DNA of 64,000 nucleotides, taken from the NCBI GenBank assembly GCA_038146805.1, contig JAYQSH010000005.1, positions 1 to 64,000 of the forward strand. Direction: 5' to 3'. This DNA is from CAIYXB01 sp038146805. Lineage in GTDB: Bacteria > Cyanobacteriota > Vampirovibrionia > LMEP-6097. Shown here in pieces: positions 7,603 through 16,342 of the stretch. Position 1 is the first letter of the stretch; each line of letters begins with the position of its first letter. Under the pieces are notes generated by a model. The model was not told the origin of the DNA and made no database searches. It saw nothing but the letters and a program-made list of their open reading frames with translations. A program made the translations under genes and the position numbers.

Positions 7603-8835
7603 TTAAGCACTTACTGCAGCAGGTGTCATGTTGTCAATAATAGCTTGACCAAACTCTGAACATTTCAAGAGCTTAGCACCTTCCATCTGACGTTCAAAAT
7701 CATAAGTTACAGTTTTGTTTTCAATCGCTCTTTCCATTCCACGCTCAATCAATTCAGCCGCTTCTCCCCAACCCATGTAGTCAAGCATAATACAACCAGA
7801 TAAAATAACAGAACCCGGATTCACTTTGTCTTGACCAGCATACTTAGGAGCTGTTCCATGTGTAGCTTCAAAAATAGCTTGATTATCACCAATGTTTGCA
7901 CCCGGCGCAATTCCAAGTCCACCCACTTGCGCGGCTGCGGCATCAGAAAGATAGTCACCATTTAAGTTCATGGTTGCTAAAACATCATATTCATCAGGTC
8001 TTAAAAGTAATTGTTGAAATGCATTGTCAGCAATTCTGTTACCTAAAACAATCTTACCGGCAGGATCTGCACCATCCCAAACTTCTTCTTCAGTAATTAC
8101 TTGATCAGCATATTGTTCTTTTACAAGCTCATAACCCCAATCTCTAAAAGATCCCTCAGTGTATTTCATAATATTACCCTTATGAATCAAATGAACTTTT
8201 TTGCGACCTTTTTTGATTGCATACTCAATCGCAGATTTTATCAATCTTTGCGAACCCTCTTTAGAAACAGGTTTGATACCAATTCCAGTTGTATCAATAT
8301 TTTTAATTTGTTTTTCAGGGTTAAAACTATTGATTAATTCAATTAACTTCAATGCTTCAGGACTTCCAGATTGGTAATCAAAACCCGAATAAACATCTTC
8401 AGTGTTTTCTCTAAACAAAACAATATCAAAAAGATCTGGTCTTTTCATTGGCGAAGGAACGCCTTTGTACCATTTAACAGGACGTACACAAGCATAAAGA
8501 TCAAAAATTTGTCTTAAAGCAACGTTCAAAGATCTAATACCGCCACCAACAGGCGTTGTCAAAGGACCCTTGATTGCTACAGAGTATTCTTTGATAGTAT
8601 CTAAAGTTTCTTGAGGCAAATAACTACCTGTTTGGTTTAAAGCTTTTTCACCAGCTAATATTTCTTTCCACTCGATTTTTCTTTTGCCAGCATATGCTTT
8701 TTCTACTGCCGCATCAAAAACAGCTTGAGATGCTTTCCAGATATCTGGGCCTATGCCATCACCTTCTATATATAGAACAATCGGGTTATCCGATACTTCT
8801 GGTTTTCCATTTACAATTTTAATTTTTTCAGCCAT
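7603..8835 (-). CDS. icd: NADP-dependent isocitrate dehydrogenase
   Basis: The 410-residue product matches the prokaryotic homodimeric ICDH family over its full length. Visible elements are the substrate-binding 'GGGIRSLNVALRQ' with its serine and arginine, the metal-binding aspartates in 'NLNGDYLSDAAAAQVGGLG', and 'HGTAPKYAGQDKVNPGS', where the Lys-Tyr pair after Pro corresponds to the NADP-selective residues of the E. coli enzyme. It converts isocitrate to 2-oxoglutarate, which feeds glutamate and the glutamine synthetase nearby. The gene stands alone, convergent with lnt. Confidence 0.95.
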   Translation of the reverse strand: MAEKIKIVNGKPEVSDNPIVLYIEGDGIGPDIWKASQAVFDAAVEKAYAGKRKIEWKEILAGEKALNQTGSYLPQETLDTIKEYSVAIKGPLTTPVGGGIRSLNVALRQIFDLYACVRPVKWYKGVPSPMKRPDLFDIVLFRENTEDVYSGFDYQSGSPEALKLIELINSFNPEKQIKNIDTTGIGIKPVSKEGSQRLIKSAIEYAIKKGRKKVHLIHKGNIMKYTEGSFRDWGYELVKEQYADQVITEEEVWDGADPAGKIVLGNRIADNAFQQLLLRPDEYDVLATMNLNGDYLSDAAAAQVGGLGIAPGANIGDNQAIFEATHGTAPKYAGQDKVNPGSVILSGCIMLDYMGWGEAAELIERGMERAIENKTVTYDFERQMEGAKLLKCSEFGQAIIDNMTPAAVSA

Positions 8836-8925
8836 ATAATAAGTATTCCCTATTTTAAAATCAAAGAAAACTTGTATAGACTACATCTTAATTTTTTTGA
8901 TATACTATGCATTGTACATAAATTT

Positions 8926-9738
8926 ATGCAAAAAATTGTAGTAATCAAAATTGGAACAAGCTCAATAACCAAAAACTGTGAAGAAGGAATAGACCTTAAC
9001 ATAGTACAAGATTTAGCACAGGCCTCAGCAAAAATAATCGCCGCTGGCTTCAAAGTAATTATAGTAAGTTCTGGCGCTATGAGCCTTGGGCAAGCAAGAC
9101 TTGGTACAAAAAACCTTGAAACACAATTAGGAGTCAATCCTTGCAAGTCAAAATTAACTGTTTACAAACAGGCTTTAACATCTATAGGACAAGTAGAGTT
9201 AATGAAACATTATCAAGAATACTTTGCACAATTAAACTTAGAAGTGGGACAAGTGTTAGTAACTCATAGCGGCATCAAAGATGAGCACCGTAATTCAAAC
9301 TTAAAAGAAACTCTTGAAAAAATGTTCGAATTGAATATTGTGCCGATTGTCAATGCCAATGATACAGTGTCTCCCAAGGAAATTGTTGTAGGTGACAACG
9401 ATAGCCTTGCCGCAAGGATTTCAATTTTAATTTCTGCTGAAAAACTGTTTTTGTTAACAGATGTTGACGGTGTCTACGACAAAGACCCATTCAAAAATGA
9501 TGATGCTAAACATTTTAGTGAAATCGAAGTCATAGACGATAAGCTTTTAAAACTTGCAGGCGAATCAGAAAGCAAAGTTGGAACTGGTGGCATGAAAAGT
9601 AAACTTAATTCGGCAAAAATATGTCAAGCCAAAAATATTCATGTAGAAATACTTGATGCGAGGCACTGTTTTGACCTAGAAAAATTTGTTCTTAAAAAAG
9701 ATCATTCCATCAAAAGTACTACAATTTTGCCAAGTTGA
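8926..9738 (+). CDS. proB: Glutamate 5-kinase without PUA domain
   Basis: I choose ATG 8926 (MQKIVVIKIGTSSITK), because the family begins just before the 'KIGTS' phosphate-binding loop; a longer TTG start at 8872 would add 18 hydrophobic residues unlike the family and overlap the promoter region. The ~270-residue product is an amino acid kinase with 'VSSGAMSLGQ', 'NANDTVS', 'FGDNDSLAA'-type 'GDNDSLAARI' and 'GTGGMKSKL' motifs. It phosphorylates glutamate in the first step of proline synthesis. The C-terminal PUA domain of the ~370-residue form is absent, as in a known shorter class. proA is not adjacent. Confidence 0.92.
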   Translation: MQKIVVIKIGTSSITKNCEEGIDLNIVQDLAQASAKIIAAGFKVIIVSSGAMSLGQARLGTKNLETQLGVNPCKSKLTVYKQALTSIGQVELMKHYQEYFAQLNLEVGQVLVTHSGIKDEHRNSNLKETLEKMFELNIVPIVNANDTVSPKEIVVGDNDSLAARISILISAEKLFLLTDVDGVYDKDPFKNDDAKHFSEIEVIDDKLLKLAGESESKVGTGGMKSKLNSAKICQAKNIHVEILDARHCFDLEKFVLKKDHSIKSTTILPS

Positions 9739-9774
9739 TTAATTTTTTTTAAATTGTGGAATAAATTTGCCGTA

Positions 9775-10326
9775 ATGAAAAAATTTATTTGTATAGTTTT
9801 AAATTTAGTATTTTTGATGAATAGCGTCTATGCAGCTAATGCCGATGAAATTTTATCGATTAATACAAAAATTTATCCTTTAAATTCTCGTCTGAAAAAA
9901 AATTTTTTTGCAAGAGAATATCGTATTAAGAATCTCTCAAATAAAACTGTTTTAATTAAAGAAATCATTGCTCCAAGTGCTTGTGAAAGTTATGAAGCAG
10001 TGGAGCTTTCAAATGCTTTGAATGATTCGGGTGTTGGCAAATGGTGGTTAATTATGGGACCACTTGGCCTTTTGACATTTGGTTTTACTTGGGGAATAGG
10101 TTTAATTGGAACACCTATAATATTTTTAATTGATCGCAGCAGAAAATCAAAAACTAATAGCGAAGCAAATCAATTCAATAGAGTCGATGAAGCGGCTACT
10201 TTATTACCTAGCGAAGAAATATCAGCAAGAACTCTTTATAAAATGAGTGAAAGCCCAAAAATGCTTAGAGTCAAATATCAATTTGAAGGTGATGCTACTA
10301 TACGCGAATTTGTTGAGCATAATTAG
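9775..10326 (+). CDS. Exported or membrane-associated protein of unknown function
   Basis: ATG 9775 begins a clear signal peptide (MKKFICIVLNLVFLMNSVYA), so I prefer it to an upstream TTG at 9754. The mature part includes a Gly/Trp-rich hydrophobic stretch around 'WWLIMGPLGLLTFGFTWGIG' (about residues 85-110), probably a membrane helix, then a polar C-terminal region with 'LLPSEEISARTLYKM'. There is one conserved-looking 'PSACESYE' segment. No family was recognised. Confidence 0.65.
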   Translation: MKKFICIVLNLVFLMNSVYAANADEILSINTKIYPLNSRLKKNFFAREYRIKNLSNKTVLIKEIIAPSACESYEAVELSNALNDSGVGKWWLIMGPLGLLTFGFTWGIGLIGTPIIFLIDRSRKSKTNSEANQFNRVDEAATLLPSEEISARTLYKMSESPKMLRVKYQFEGDATIREFVEHN

Positions 10327-10336
10327 GTACTGTTAA

Positions 10337-11683
10337 TTAAAACGCATGCAAATAATTATCAAGTTCCCACTGACTTACACGAGCTCTGTAGTCTTGATAT
10401 TCTTTGTGTTTAGTTTCTATGTAGTGCTGATAAATATGATCACCAAGGGCTTTTTTAACCACTTCTGATTCTTCCATATAATGCAAAGCTTCATCAAGGC
10501 TACCCGGCAAAGCGTTTATATCTCGCTCTTTTAAAGTACACATTTCAAGTTCATAAATATTTTCATCAACTGGAGCTGGAGGCTTGATTTTGTTTTCGAT
10601 TCCATCTAAGCCAGCTTCTAAAGCAGCCGCAAAAGCTAAATAAGGATTTGCAGAAGGATCTGGACAACGTAACTCAACACGAGTTCCATTTCCTCTTGAA
10701 GCAGGAATTCTTATAAGTGCACTTCGGTTTGATTGTGACCAAGCAATATACACAGGTGCTTCGTATCCGGGTACTAATCTTTTATAGCTATTTACTAAAG
10801 GATTAGTAACAGCAGTGATTCCCTTAACATGTTTTAAAACTCCACCAATAAAATATTCCATAGTTTCTGAAATACCATCTTTGCGGTTCTCGTCATAAAA
10901 CAAATTATTTCCCTCTAAGTCACTCAAAGACATATTCATATGCATACCGCTACCATTAACTCCATAGAGCGGCTTTGGCATAAAGGTTGCATATAAACCA
11001 TACTCAGCAGCAATAGTTTTTGTTGCCCACTTAAAAGTGATGACATTATCAGCAGTAGTTAAAGCATCTGCATATTTAAAATCAATTTCGTGTTGTGAAG
11101 GAGCAACCTCATGGTGTGATGCTTCAATTTCAAAATCAAGACTATCAAGAGTATTAATAATTGAGCGCCTAACATCAGATCCTAAATCAGTAGGTTCTAC
11201 ATCATAGTAACCGCCTTTATCAGTAAGATTGGTTGTTGGAAAGCCATTGTCGCAAGTTTCAAACAAAAAGAACTCACACTCAGGACCAGTGTTAAATTTG
11301 AAACCTTTATCAGCAGCACGTTTCAAAGCTCTTTTCAAATTGACACGAGGACAACCATCAAAAGGGCTACCATCAGCATTGTGAATATCGCAAATAAATC
11401 TAGCAACAGCGCCTTCACGCGGTCTCCAAGGTAAAACCTTAAATGTACTTATATCAGGGTAAAAATACATATCTGAAGTTTCGATTGTTCTAAAACCTCT
11501 AATAGAAGAACCATCGAGCATAACTTTATTGTCTAAAACCTTGTCAAGCTGACTGATTGGCACTGACATATTTTTGACTAAGCCATGCATATCAGAAAAC
11601 TGCAAACGAATAAATTGCACATCATTAGCATTACAAAGTTTTACAATATCTTCTTTAGTTTTAATTTCTTTCATACTCTTCAT
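10337..11683 (-). CDS. glnA: Glutamine synthetase type I (alpha length)
   Basis: The 448-residue product has the GSI order: N-terminal beta-grasp, then 'LDGSSIRGF', 'GPECEFFLFE', 'EVAPSQHEIDFKYADAL', 'GSGMHMNMSL', and the arginines in 'NRSALIRIPASRGNGTRVELRCPD'. It makes glutamine from glutamate, ammonia and ATP. The length is that of the GSI-alpha class, which lacks the ~25-residue insertion of GSI-beta. The region equivalent to the adenylylation site reads 'ENIYELEMCTLK', without a clear NLYDLP-type target, so adenylylation control is unlikely. Start MKSMKE has an alternative at the second Met. Confidence 0.95.
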   Translation of the reverse strand: MKSMKEIKTKEDIVKLCNANDVQFIRLQFSDMHGLVKNMSVPISQLDKVLDNKVMLDGSSIRGFRTIETSDMYFYPDISTFKVLPWRPREGAVARFICDIHNADGSPFDGCPRVNLKRALKRAADKGFKFNTGPECEFFLFETCDNGFPTTNLTDKGGYYDVEPTDLGSDVRRSIINTLDSLDFEIEASHHEVAPSQHEIDFKYADALTTADNVITFKWATKTIAAEYGLYATFMPKPLYGVNGSGMHMNMSLSDLEGNNLFYDENRKDGISETMEYFIGGVLKHVKGITAVTNPLVNSYKRLVPGYEAPVYIAWSQSNRSALIRIPASRGNGTRVELRCPDPSANPYLAFAAALEAGLDGIENKIKPPAPVDENIYELEMCTLKERDINALPGSLDEALHYMEESEVVKKALGDHIYQHYIETKHKEYQDYRARVSQWELDNYLHAF

Positions 11684-11731
11684 ATTAGCAATGACTTGAA
11701 TTTTCTTCTAGAGCATATAACGAGAAAGTTT

Positions 11732-12898
11732 TTAATCTAGGACGCCGCTAGTATTATCTCTAATAAAACTTTGATTGGCTTCAGAAGAAAGATTTGCCCA
11801 ATTTGAATAATCATAACTAGGACTTGTATTTGGCAAAGCACAATCGTTGGCACTACCATCAGAAAGAGTACCTATAGTTTTCCACTCTCCATCTTGAAAA
11901 ACAAAAAGTGGTCCTCCTGAGTCACCATAACAAGTGGTACCTTGATTAATATCACCTTGAGTATATAAAGTCGAAATAACCTCTTCAGTACGACTTGAAA
12001 CTCTATTGAAAGTTGCTCTTAAAAAACTATCATTATTCTCGCTTTGTCCATAGCCTGTTAAAACACATTGCTCGGCAACAACTCCTTGCTCTTGTGCAAC
12101 TTTAGCTGGCGTAATACCACTAAAACTGTCTTGTAAATTTAAGATTGCTAAATCATGTGCTTGCGCTTCTGCAACTTGTTCATAAAGCGGATGAGATAAA
12201 CATTCTGCGGCATAAATTCTTTGTGAACCACTTGAATTACGCACAGAAATATTTGCACAATTAACGCCATCCATACAATGAGCGGCTGTTAAAACAGTAG
12301 TTGGACCAACATAGGTCCCTGTACAACGCACATTGTTTCTATTGAGTACTAAAACAACTGGAGAATTTGCCGCAGTAGTATTAGAACAAACGACTCCATT
12401 TACAATTGCTTTGATATTTTTTTTCATTGATCTAGGAATATCTCCATAATTGCGAGGGTCACTAATTAAATTACATGCTTCCAGTGCCGATGGAAAATCA
12501 GCAGAATCGTCTCCAGAATCATCACAACTTTCATAATAATCGTTATAACAATCTGATAGCTCACGTTTTGAAACAATTGCATTTAATCTTTTTGATTCAT
12601 AAAAATTAAAAAGCTCAGTATCATTATTGCGCCTAGCTCTGTTTCTTTTCTTTTTAAAATATTTTATTGTATTTCGTGCAATCTTTTTTGCTTTAAAAAA
12701 ACCAAGTGGCATATCATTTTTGCTTAGACCTTTTTTATTGGTAACCCATACAATTTTGCCATAACAAAAACTTTCATCAATTTCATCAGCTGTCGCAACG
12801 CATTTAAAGAGTGAATTATCACCTATATCAGGGACTGCCGCACAAAGTTTTAAACTTAAAAAACTTAAAAATACTAAAACAATAAATCTTGCTTTCAC
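11732..12898 (-). CDS. Secreted trypsin-like serine protease (S1 family)
   Basis: The 388-residue protein starts with a signal peptide (ending about residue 20, 'LKLCAA'). A Cys- and Lys-rich prodomain-like region (about 25-165) precedes a chymotrypsin fold with the catalytic triad visible: His in 'VLTAAHCMDG', Asp in 'HDLAILNLQ' and Ser in 'CYGDSGGPLFV'. Paired cysteines suggest disulfides and an extracytoplasmic location. The N-terminal region is rich in dibasic sites and may keep the enzyme inactive until cleaved. The gene is four bases from the O-antigen ligase gene upstream on the same strand, so the two are probably co-transcribed. Confidence 0.9.
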   Translation of the reverse strand: MKARFIVLVFLSFLSLKLCAAVPDIGDNSLFKCVATADEIDESFCYGKIVWVTNKKGLSKNDMPLGFFKAKKIARNTIKYFKKKRNRARRNNDTELFNFYESKRLNAIVSKRELSDCYNDYYESCDDSGDDSADFPSALEACNLISDPRNYGDIPRSMKKNIKAIVNGVVCSNTTAANSPVVLVLNRNNVRCTGTYVGPTTVLTAAHCMDGVNCANISVRNSSGSQRIYAAECLSHPLYEQVAEAQAHDLAILNLQDSFSGITPAKVAQEQGVVAEQCVLTGYGQSENNDSFLRATFNRVSSRTEEVISTLYTQGDINQGTTCYGDSGGPLFVFQDGEWKTIGTLSDGSANDCALPNTSPSYDYSNWANLSSEANQSFIRDNTSGVLD

Positions 12899-12902
12899 AT
12901 TA

Positions 12903-14447
12903 CTATTCTAGCTCAATTACAGGCAAAGGCAAAAATGTTTTTTTGCCATAACGATAAAAAGACATCAACCTTGGATTATTAGCTGATACTCCCAAGTACT
13001 CATCAGCACTGACACTTGGATCAAAAAGCATTTCTTGAATTTCAGGCTTTAAGTCAATTGCCATCTGCAAGTGCTCAGTGGATTTTTGCAGATCATCTTG
13101 ATTGATTACTGAACTTAAAACGTAGAGATAAGCATCATCGCCCAATTGCTCGATAGCAGTAGCAATATGATATTTAGCTTGTTCAATTTGCTCAGTTCCA
13201 AGCAAGGTTGCGGCATAAAAAGCATGAAAATATCCTATAGATGGTGCTAGTTCGACAGCTTTTTTTAAATCTTGATTACTTTCAGAAATATTTTTATTGA
13301 TATGTTTTGCACCACGAGAAAAATGATACAAGGGATGCAATGGGTCGACTTTGATGGCTTTAGAGAATTGTGTTTGATCAAAGAAATAATGTCCAAGACA
13401 AGAAGAAGCAAACAAAAAAGTACTCAGTAAAATCAAAGAGACTGTAAGGATTTTTTTGATTTTGGCAGAATGAATTTCTTTGAAGATCCAAGCATCATAT
13501 TTTAGATCACTAAACAACAAAGCAAAAAACAATATTTGTGAATAGCTCGCAAGACTTGTATCAAAACTACAAATAACAAGAAAAGTCCAAAAAACATTCG
13601 GCGAAAACTTATAAATCATTTTGAGTAGATAAAGAAACAAAAACAAACCCAAAAGCCCTAGCTCAAAAAAACAATGCACAAATTGATTATGTCCATGAAC
13701 AATATGCTGTGCACTTTTAGCTCCATGAGTCTTATGATTCAATTTTCGGTATGGTGGAAAATCTATTGTAAAAGTACCTAGACCATATCCATAAAGGGGT
13801 TTGTGCAATGCACCTTCAATAGAAGCTTGCCAAATTAATACTCTTGGAGCGATAGATTTTTTATAAAAACTTTTTACATTATCAGAAACAACAAAAGAAA
13901 CTACTAAAATCAAAAAAGAAAATATGATCAATAGTTTTCTTGAAAACAAGTTTTGCAAGCTTGTCAAAAAGGCTAATAAAGTTGTTCTTTTGTTGCTAAA
14001 TAAAGCCCCCAAAAAAGAAATCAAATATACAAAAAACTTTTTGTAAGATTTTGATTGTAAATTAAATCTTTGCAAAGGAAATTCTAAAGCCAAAAAAACT
14101 GGCAAGAACATAAAAACACTACCTTGCTCTGCTAAATTGATATTAAAAAAATCCATTGCAAAAAAAACAAAAAAGATGATAGCTAAAGTTATTTTTTTTT
14201 GTTTTGCTTCAAGATTTATATTGCGGGTAAAAGCAAAAATAGAACTAATTATCAAAAAATGCTCAAGGCTCAATCTTGCTTGACTTGAAAACAATAAAAC
14301 GACAATAAATAGAAACCAAAATAAATAGTAACGAGCAAAAGTCTTAATATTGAAAAGACAAAAAACAGCAACTAAAGCATGAGCCCAATACAAACTAAAA
14401 ATAGCAGGGGTCAAAAGCAAAAACAAAAATAATATTAGTAAGAACAA
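12903..14447 (-). CDS. O-antigen ligase/polymerase-like membrane protein with C-terminal TPR region
   Basis: The 514-residue protein has about ten hydrophobic segments in the first 350 residues and the Wzy_C-type periplasmic loop motif 'HGHNQFVHCFFELGLLGL', typical of the O-antigen ligase (WaaL)/polymerase superfamily. The remaining ~150 residues form a soluble, TPR-like helical region ('SESNQDLKKAVELAP', 'EQAKYHIATAIEQLG'). Such proteins transfer or polymerise glycans at the outer face of the inner membrane, and some glycosylate pilins. Substrate is unknown. No other glycan genes lie nearby. Confidence 0.8.
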   Translation of the reverse strand: MFLLILFLFLLLTPAIFSLYWAHALVAVFCLFNIKTFARYYLFWFLFIVVLLFSSQARLSLEHFLIISSIFAFTRNINLEAKQKKITLAIIFFVFFAMDFFNINLAEQGSVFMFLPVFLALEFPLQRFNLQSKSYKKFFVYLISFLGALFSNKRTTLLAFLTSLQNLFSRKLLIIFSFLILVVSFVVSDNVKSFYKKSIAPRVLIWQASIEGALHKPLYGYGLGTFTIDFPPYRKLNHKTHGAKSAQHIVHGHNQFVHCFFELGLLGLFLFLYLLKMIYKFSPNVFWTFLVICSFDTSLASYSQILFFALLFSDLKYDAWIFKEIHSAKIKKILTVSLILLSTFLFASSCLGHYFFDQTQFSKAIKVDPLHPLYHFSRGAKHINKNISESNQDLKKAVELAPSIGYFHAFYAATLLGTEQIEQAKYHIATAIEQLGDDAYLYVLSSVINQDDLQKSTEHLQMAIDLKPEIQEMLFDPSVSADEYLGVSANNPRLMSFYRYGKKTFLPLPVIELE

Positions 14448-14476
14448 AAGTCAAAGCCTAATACAAACTGATACAT

Positions 14477-14572
14477 TTACTCTTCTTTGTTTTTATTTTT
14501 TATCAAATAAAGCAAAGGCAAAACAAGAGAGAATAAAGACATAAACATTGCTTTCCAGTATTTTTGCTTCAT
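14477..14572 (-). CDS. Possible 31-residue single-TM small protein
   Basis: An ATG at 14572 opens a frame MKQKYWKAMFMSLFSLVLPL... ending in a run of Lys, Asn and Glu before TAA at 14477. It has a basic N-terminus, one hydrophobic stretch of about 15 residues and a charged tail, the pattern of small inner-membrane proteins. It lies in the gap between the lipoprotein gene and the ligase gene, all on the minus strand. No clear Shine-Dalgarno precedes it, so it could be chance. Confidence 0.35.
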   Translation of the reverse strand: MKQKYWKAMFMSLFSLVLPLLYLIKNKNKEE

Positions 14573-14582
14573 AAACTATAAA

Positions 14583-15113
14583 TTAAGCAAGCTCACCATT
14601 TAAAGCTTTTTTATAAAATGTCATTGGTATATAAACAATTTCTTTTTTACCATCTTCAGTGTATACAGTGATTGGCATTTCAATTTTTACTGTATTAGGC
14701 ATACCCTCTAAAGTAGAAAGATCAGCATTCTTTACTAAGTCAGCACTAACAAATTTAGGTTTAGGTGTCCAAATATTTCCTGTAGCAAAATCAATAATGA
14801 ATCCTATAGGTCCACCAAATAAGATGTTACCAAAGACCCAACCATTTAAACCTTTTTTGATTATGATTTCTTCAGAGTGATAATTTGGAAGTTCAACTCT
14901 CAAAGTATAAACAGCTCTTCTATCATTAACTGCTAAATTAAAAGAACCTTGTCTAACATATCTTTCACCACGATTAGAATTTACATAGATTTTTGCATTT
15001 TCAGGATTAACATTTACTGAAACATATTTACTACCTCCGTCAACAATAGTTGCGCATGAGGTCATAGCGAAACAAATAATTAAAACGAGAAGACTATTAA
15101 TGGTTTTTTTCAT
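14583..15113 (-). CDS. Lipoprotein of unknown function with a PEGA-like region
   Basis: The 176-residue product has a lipoprotein signal peptide with lipobox 'FAMTSC' (Cys about residue 20). The mature part reads 'ATIVDGGSKYVSVNVNPENAKIYVNSNRGERYVRQGSFN', similar to PEGA-type carbohydrate- or wall-associated repeats, then a hydrophobic Gly/Pro-rich piece 'GWVFGNILFGGPIGFIIDFATG', known from family resemblance to small lipoproteins of unknown role. Lnt at 5,783 would complete its acylation. It is divergent from the next gene. Confidence 0.75.
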   Translation of the reverse strand: MKKTINSLLVLIICFAMTSCATIVDGGSKYVSVNVNPENAKIYVNSNRGERYVRQGSFNLAVNDRRAVYTLRVELPNYHSEEIIIKKGLNGWVFGNILFGGPIGFIIDFATGNIWTPKPKFVSADLVKNADLSTLEGMPNTVKIEMPITVYTEDGKKEIVYIPMTFYKKALNGELA

Positions 15114-15153
15114 AAAAAAATATTAACACGAAATTTTGTGTTAGTTTATATGT

Positions 15154-15645
15154 ATGAAGAGAAATATTTTAGTTTTCAGCTTAGTCATCTTGAGTTTTAT
15201 TTTGAGCTCAGCCTGCCAAGCCTATAATTTTGACGACAAAATGCTTTTAGAAGTTATTGAAAAAGATGATTATCAATCAAATATTGTGCTTGAAATAAAA
15301 AAACTTTACAAAGAAAACAAAAACTCATTTCCAGTAGGCACAAAAATTTTTACTCAAGCATTTCATGAACAAGGCTTTGAATTTTTCAAATTGCAGGGAA
15401 ACCCAAGACTTGATACTAAAGTTAGAAAAATTGTTTTACCAAACGGCAAAGAGGTATCTGATGGTAATTACCTCTTAGAATTACAAACTGTTTCACAACT
15501 TAAATCATATTGGATTCCGTTCTACAGACTAACAAAAATGATGAAAGAGACTAGTGCAGTGCAAACAGGTGATCTTTTTAATTTAAAAGCGCAAAAAGCA
15601 AACTCTTTTGACTTAATTGCTGTTCGCAAAAAGAATAAAAATTAA
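15154..15645 (+). CDS. Secreted protein of unknown function
   Basis: The 163-residue protein begins with a signal peptide (MKRNILVFSLVILSFILSSA, cleavage near 'ACQA'). The mature part is polar, with 'LLEVIEKDDYQSNIVLEIKKL' and a beta-prone second half 'RKIVLPNGKEVSDGNYLLEL'. No family was recognised. A near-palindrome (AACACGAAAT..TTTGTGTT, 15,124-15,142) lies between this gene and the divergent lipoprotein gene and might be an operator. Confidence 0.6.
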   Translation: MKRNILVFSLVILSFILSSACQAYNFDDKMLLEVIEKDDYQSNIVLEIKKLYKENKNSFPVGTKIFTQAFHEQGFEFFKLQGNPRLDTKVRKIVLPNGKEVSDGNYLLELQTVSQLKSYWIPFYRLTKMMKETSAVQTGDLFNLKAQKANSFDLIAVRKKNKN

Positions 15646-15813
15646 GCCAAAGCTAAATTTTTGTATTTTCTGATTTGTTTTTCAAGGCTTTAGACTTTTA
15701 AGACAAGCCACTTGCAACTAGCCAATGGCTAAATTATCATTTGAGATTAAAGTTATATAACTGATATTCACTTATAAACAGGTTTTCATAGACGATGTTT
15801 ACTTCGTAGTTTG

Positions 15814-15878
15814 CACCTTCTATCCCAACAAAAAAAAAAAGAAGAGGGCTAAAGTCCTCTTCTTTTTTATAATGGCGG
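15814..15878. repeat. Left copy of the ~65 bp direct repeat bounding the tRNA-Ser island (contains a terminator)
   Basis: This segment is repeated at 35,756-35,819 and differs only in homopolymer length (A11/T6 here, A9/T7 there). It contains a terminator hairpin with stem AAGAAGAGG/CCTCTTCTT (15,839-15,864) and ends in AATGGCGG, the last bases of tRNA-Ser and its CCA read on the other strand. At the right copy the intact tRNA follows; here unrelated sequence follows. The pair therefore looks like the two ends of an integrated island. Confidence 0.8.
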
Positions 15879-16050
15879 GCAGTTTTTGCGTTTGGCTCAG
15901 ACTTGGGCGCGCGACGCTCACAAATCCTGATCCAAATTTATGATTTGTATAGACGGAGCGACAGCGGAGTCTATACAAATTAAATATATTAATCAAGGAT
16001 TTGAGCGTCGCGCGCCCAAGTCCGAGCCAAGCGCAAAGCCGCCCGCCATT
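15871..16050. repeat. 180-base long imperfect palindrome
   Basis: The left arm begins AATGGCGGGC and the right arm ends GCCCGCCATT. Arms of about 57 bases pair with few mismatches, including the GC-rich core GGGCGCGCGACGCTCA with its complement. An inner inverted repeat (TTTGTATAGAC ... GTCTATACAAA) continues the fold towards the centre. The GC content is much higher than the surrounding genome. The segment could be a non-autonomous palindromic element, or a recombination substrate at the edge of the 12.6 kb unit. Open frames across it are artefacts of the palindrome. Confidence 0.8.
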
Positions 16051-16224
16051 TCACAGCGTGCTCAGGCACAAAGCCTACACAGGCAGGCTCGCAGCCCTTC
16101 GGGCTGCTCGCCCCACTCACCGCTTCAAGGTGAAGTGGTAAGCGGTGTAAACCCAGCTCTCTAGCTTAGTTATTCACTATTTTTTGAGTAAAGTTTTTTA
16201 GGGCTGCTGCACTAATCAGTCAGC
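16043..16224 (+). repeat. Left terminal inverted repeat of the restriction unit
   Basis: This ~182-base sequence matches the reverse complement of 28,381-28,600 with scattered substitutions. Well-conserved blocks include GCCATTTCACAGCGTGCTCA, GCAGCCCTTCGGGCTGCTCG, GGTAAGCGGTGTAA, CTCTCTAGCTTAGTT and AGGGCTGCTGCACT. The right copy has an extra ~36-base hairpin insertion. It contains an internal GCAGCCC-TTC-GGGCTGC hairpin. Confidence 0.8.
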
Positions 16225-16234
16225 CCTAAAAAAC
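16193..16234. terminator. Perfect 14 bp hairpin at the inner edge of the left repeat
   Basis: GTTTTTTAGGGCTG (16,193-16,206) pairs perfectly with CAGCCCTAAAAAAC (16,221-16,234) around a 14-base loop. With T and A tracts on its arms it can act as a terminator in either direction and would insulate the unit from outside transcription. Confidence 0.55.
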
Positions 16235-16329
16235 GTAACGAAAAAAATCAAGGGAATACAAGCAGGCGAAGCCTGCGCGTTAGTTCTACTAAGCAAAAGC
16301 TATATGCCGCTGTTAACTTAGCTATATTT

Positions 16330-16335
16330 TATAAT
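16330..16335 (+). promoter_or_regulatory. -10 element of the Mrr-like gene
   Basis: A consensus TATAAT lies seven bases before the ATG at 16,343, which puts the expected transcription start at or next to the start codon. No convincing -35 or Shine-Dalgarno is seen, so a leaderless message is likely. Confidence 0.45.
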
Positions 16336-16342
16336 TAGACTT

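Noticed and set aside
15940..16164. 74-residue plus-strand open frame
   Set aside because: It is translated from the long palindrome and the left inverted repeat; the composition is not protein-like.
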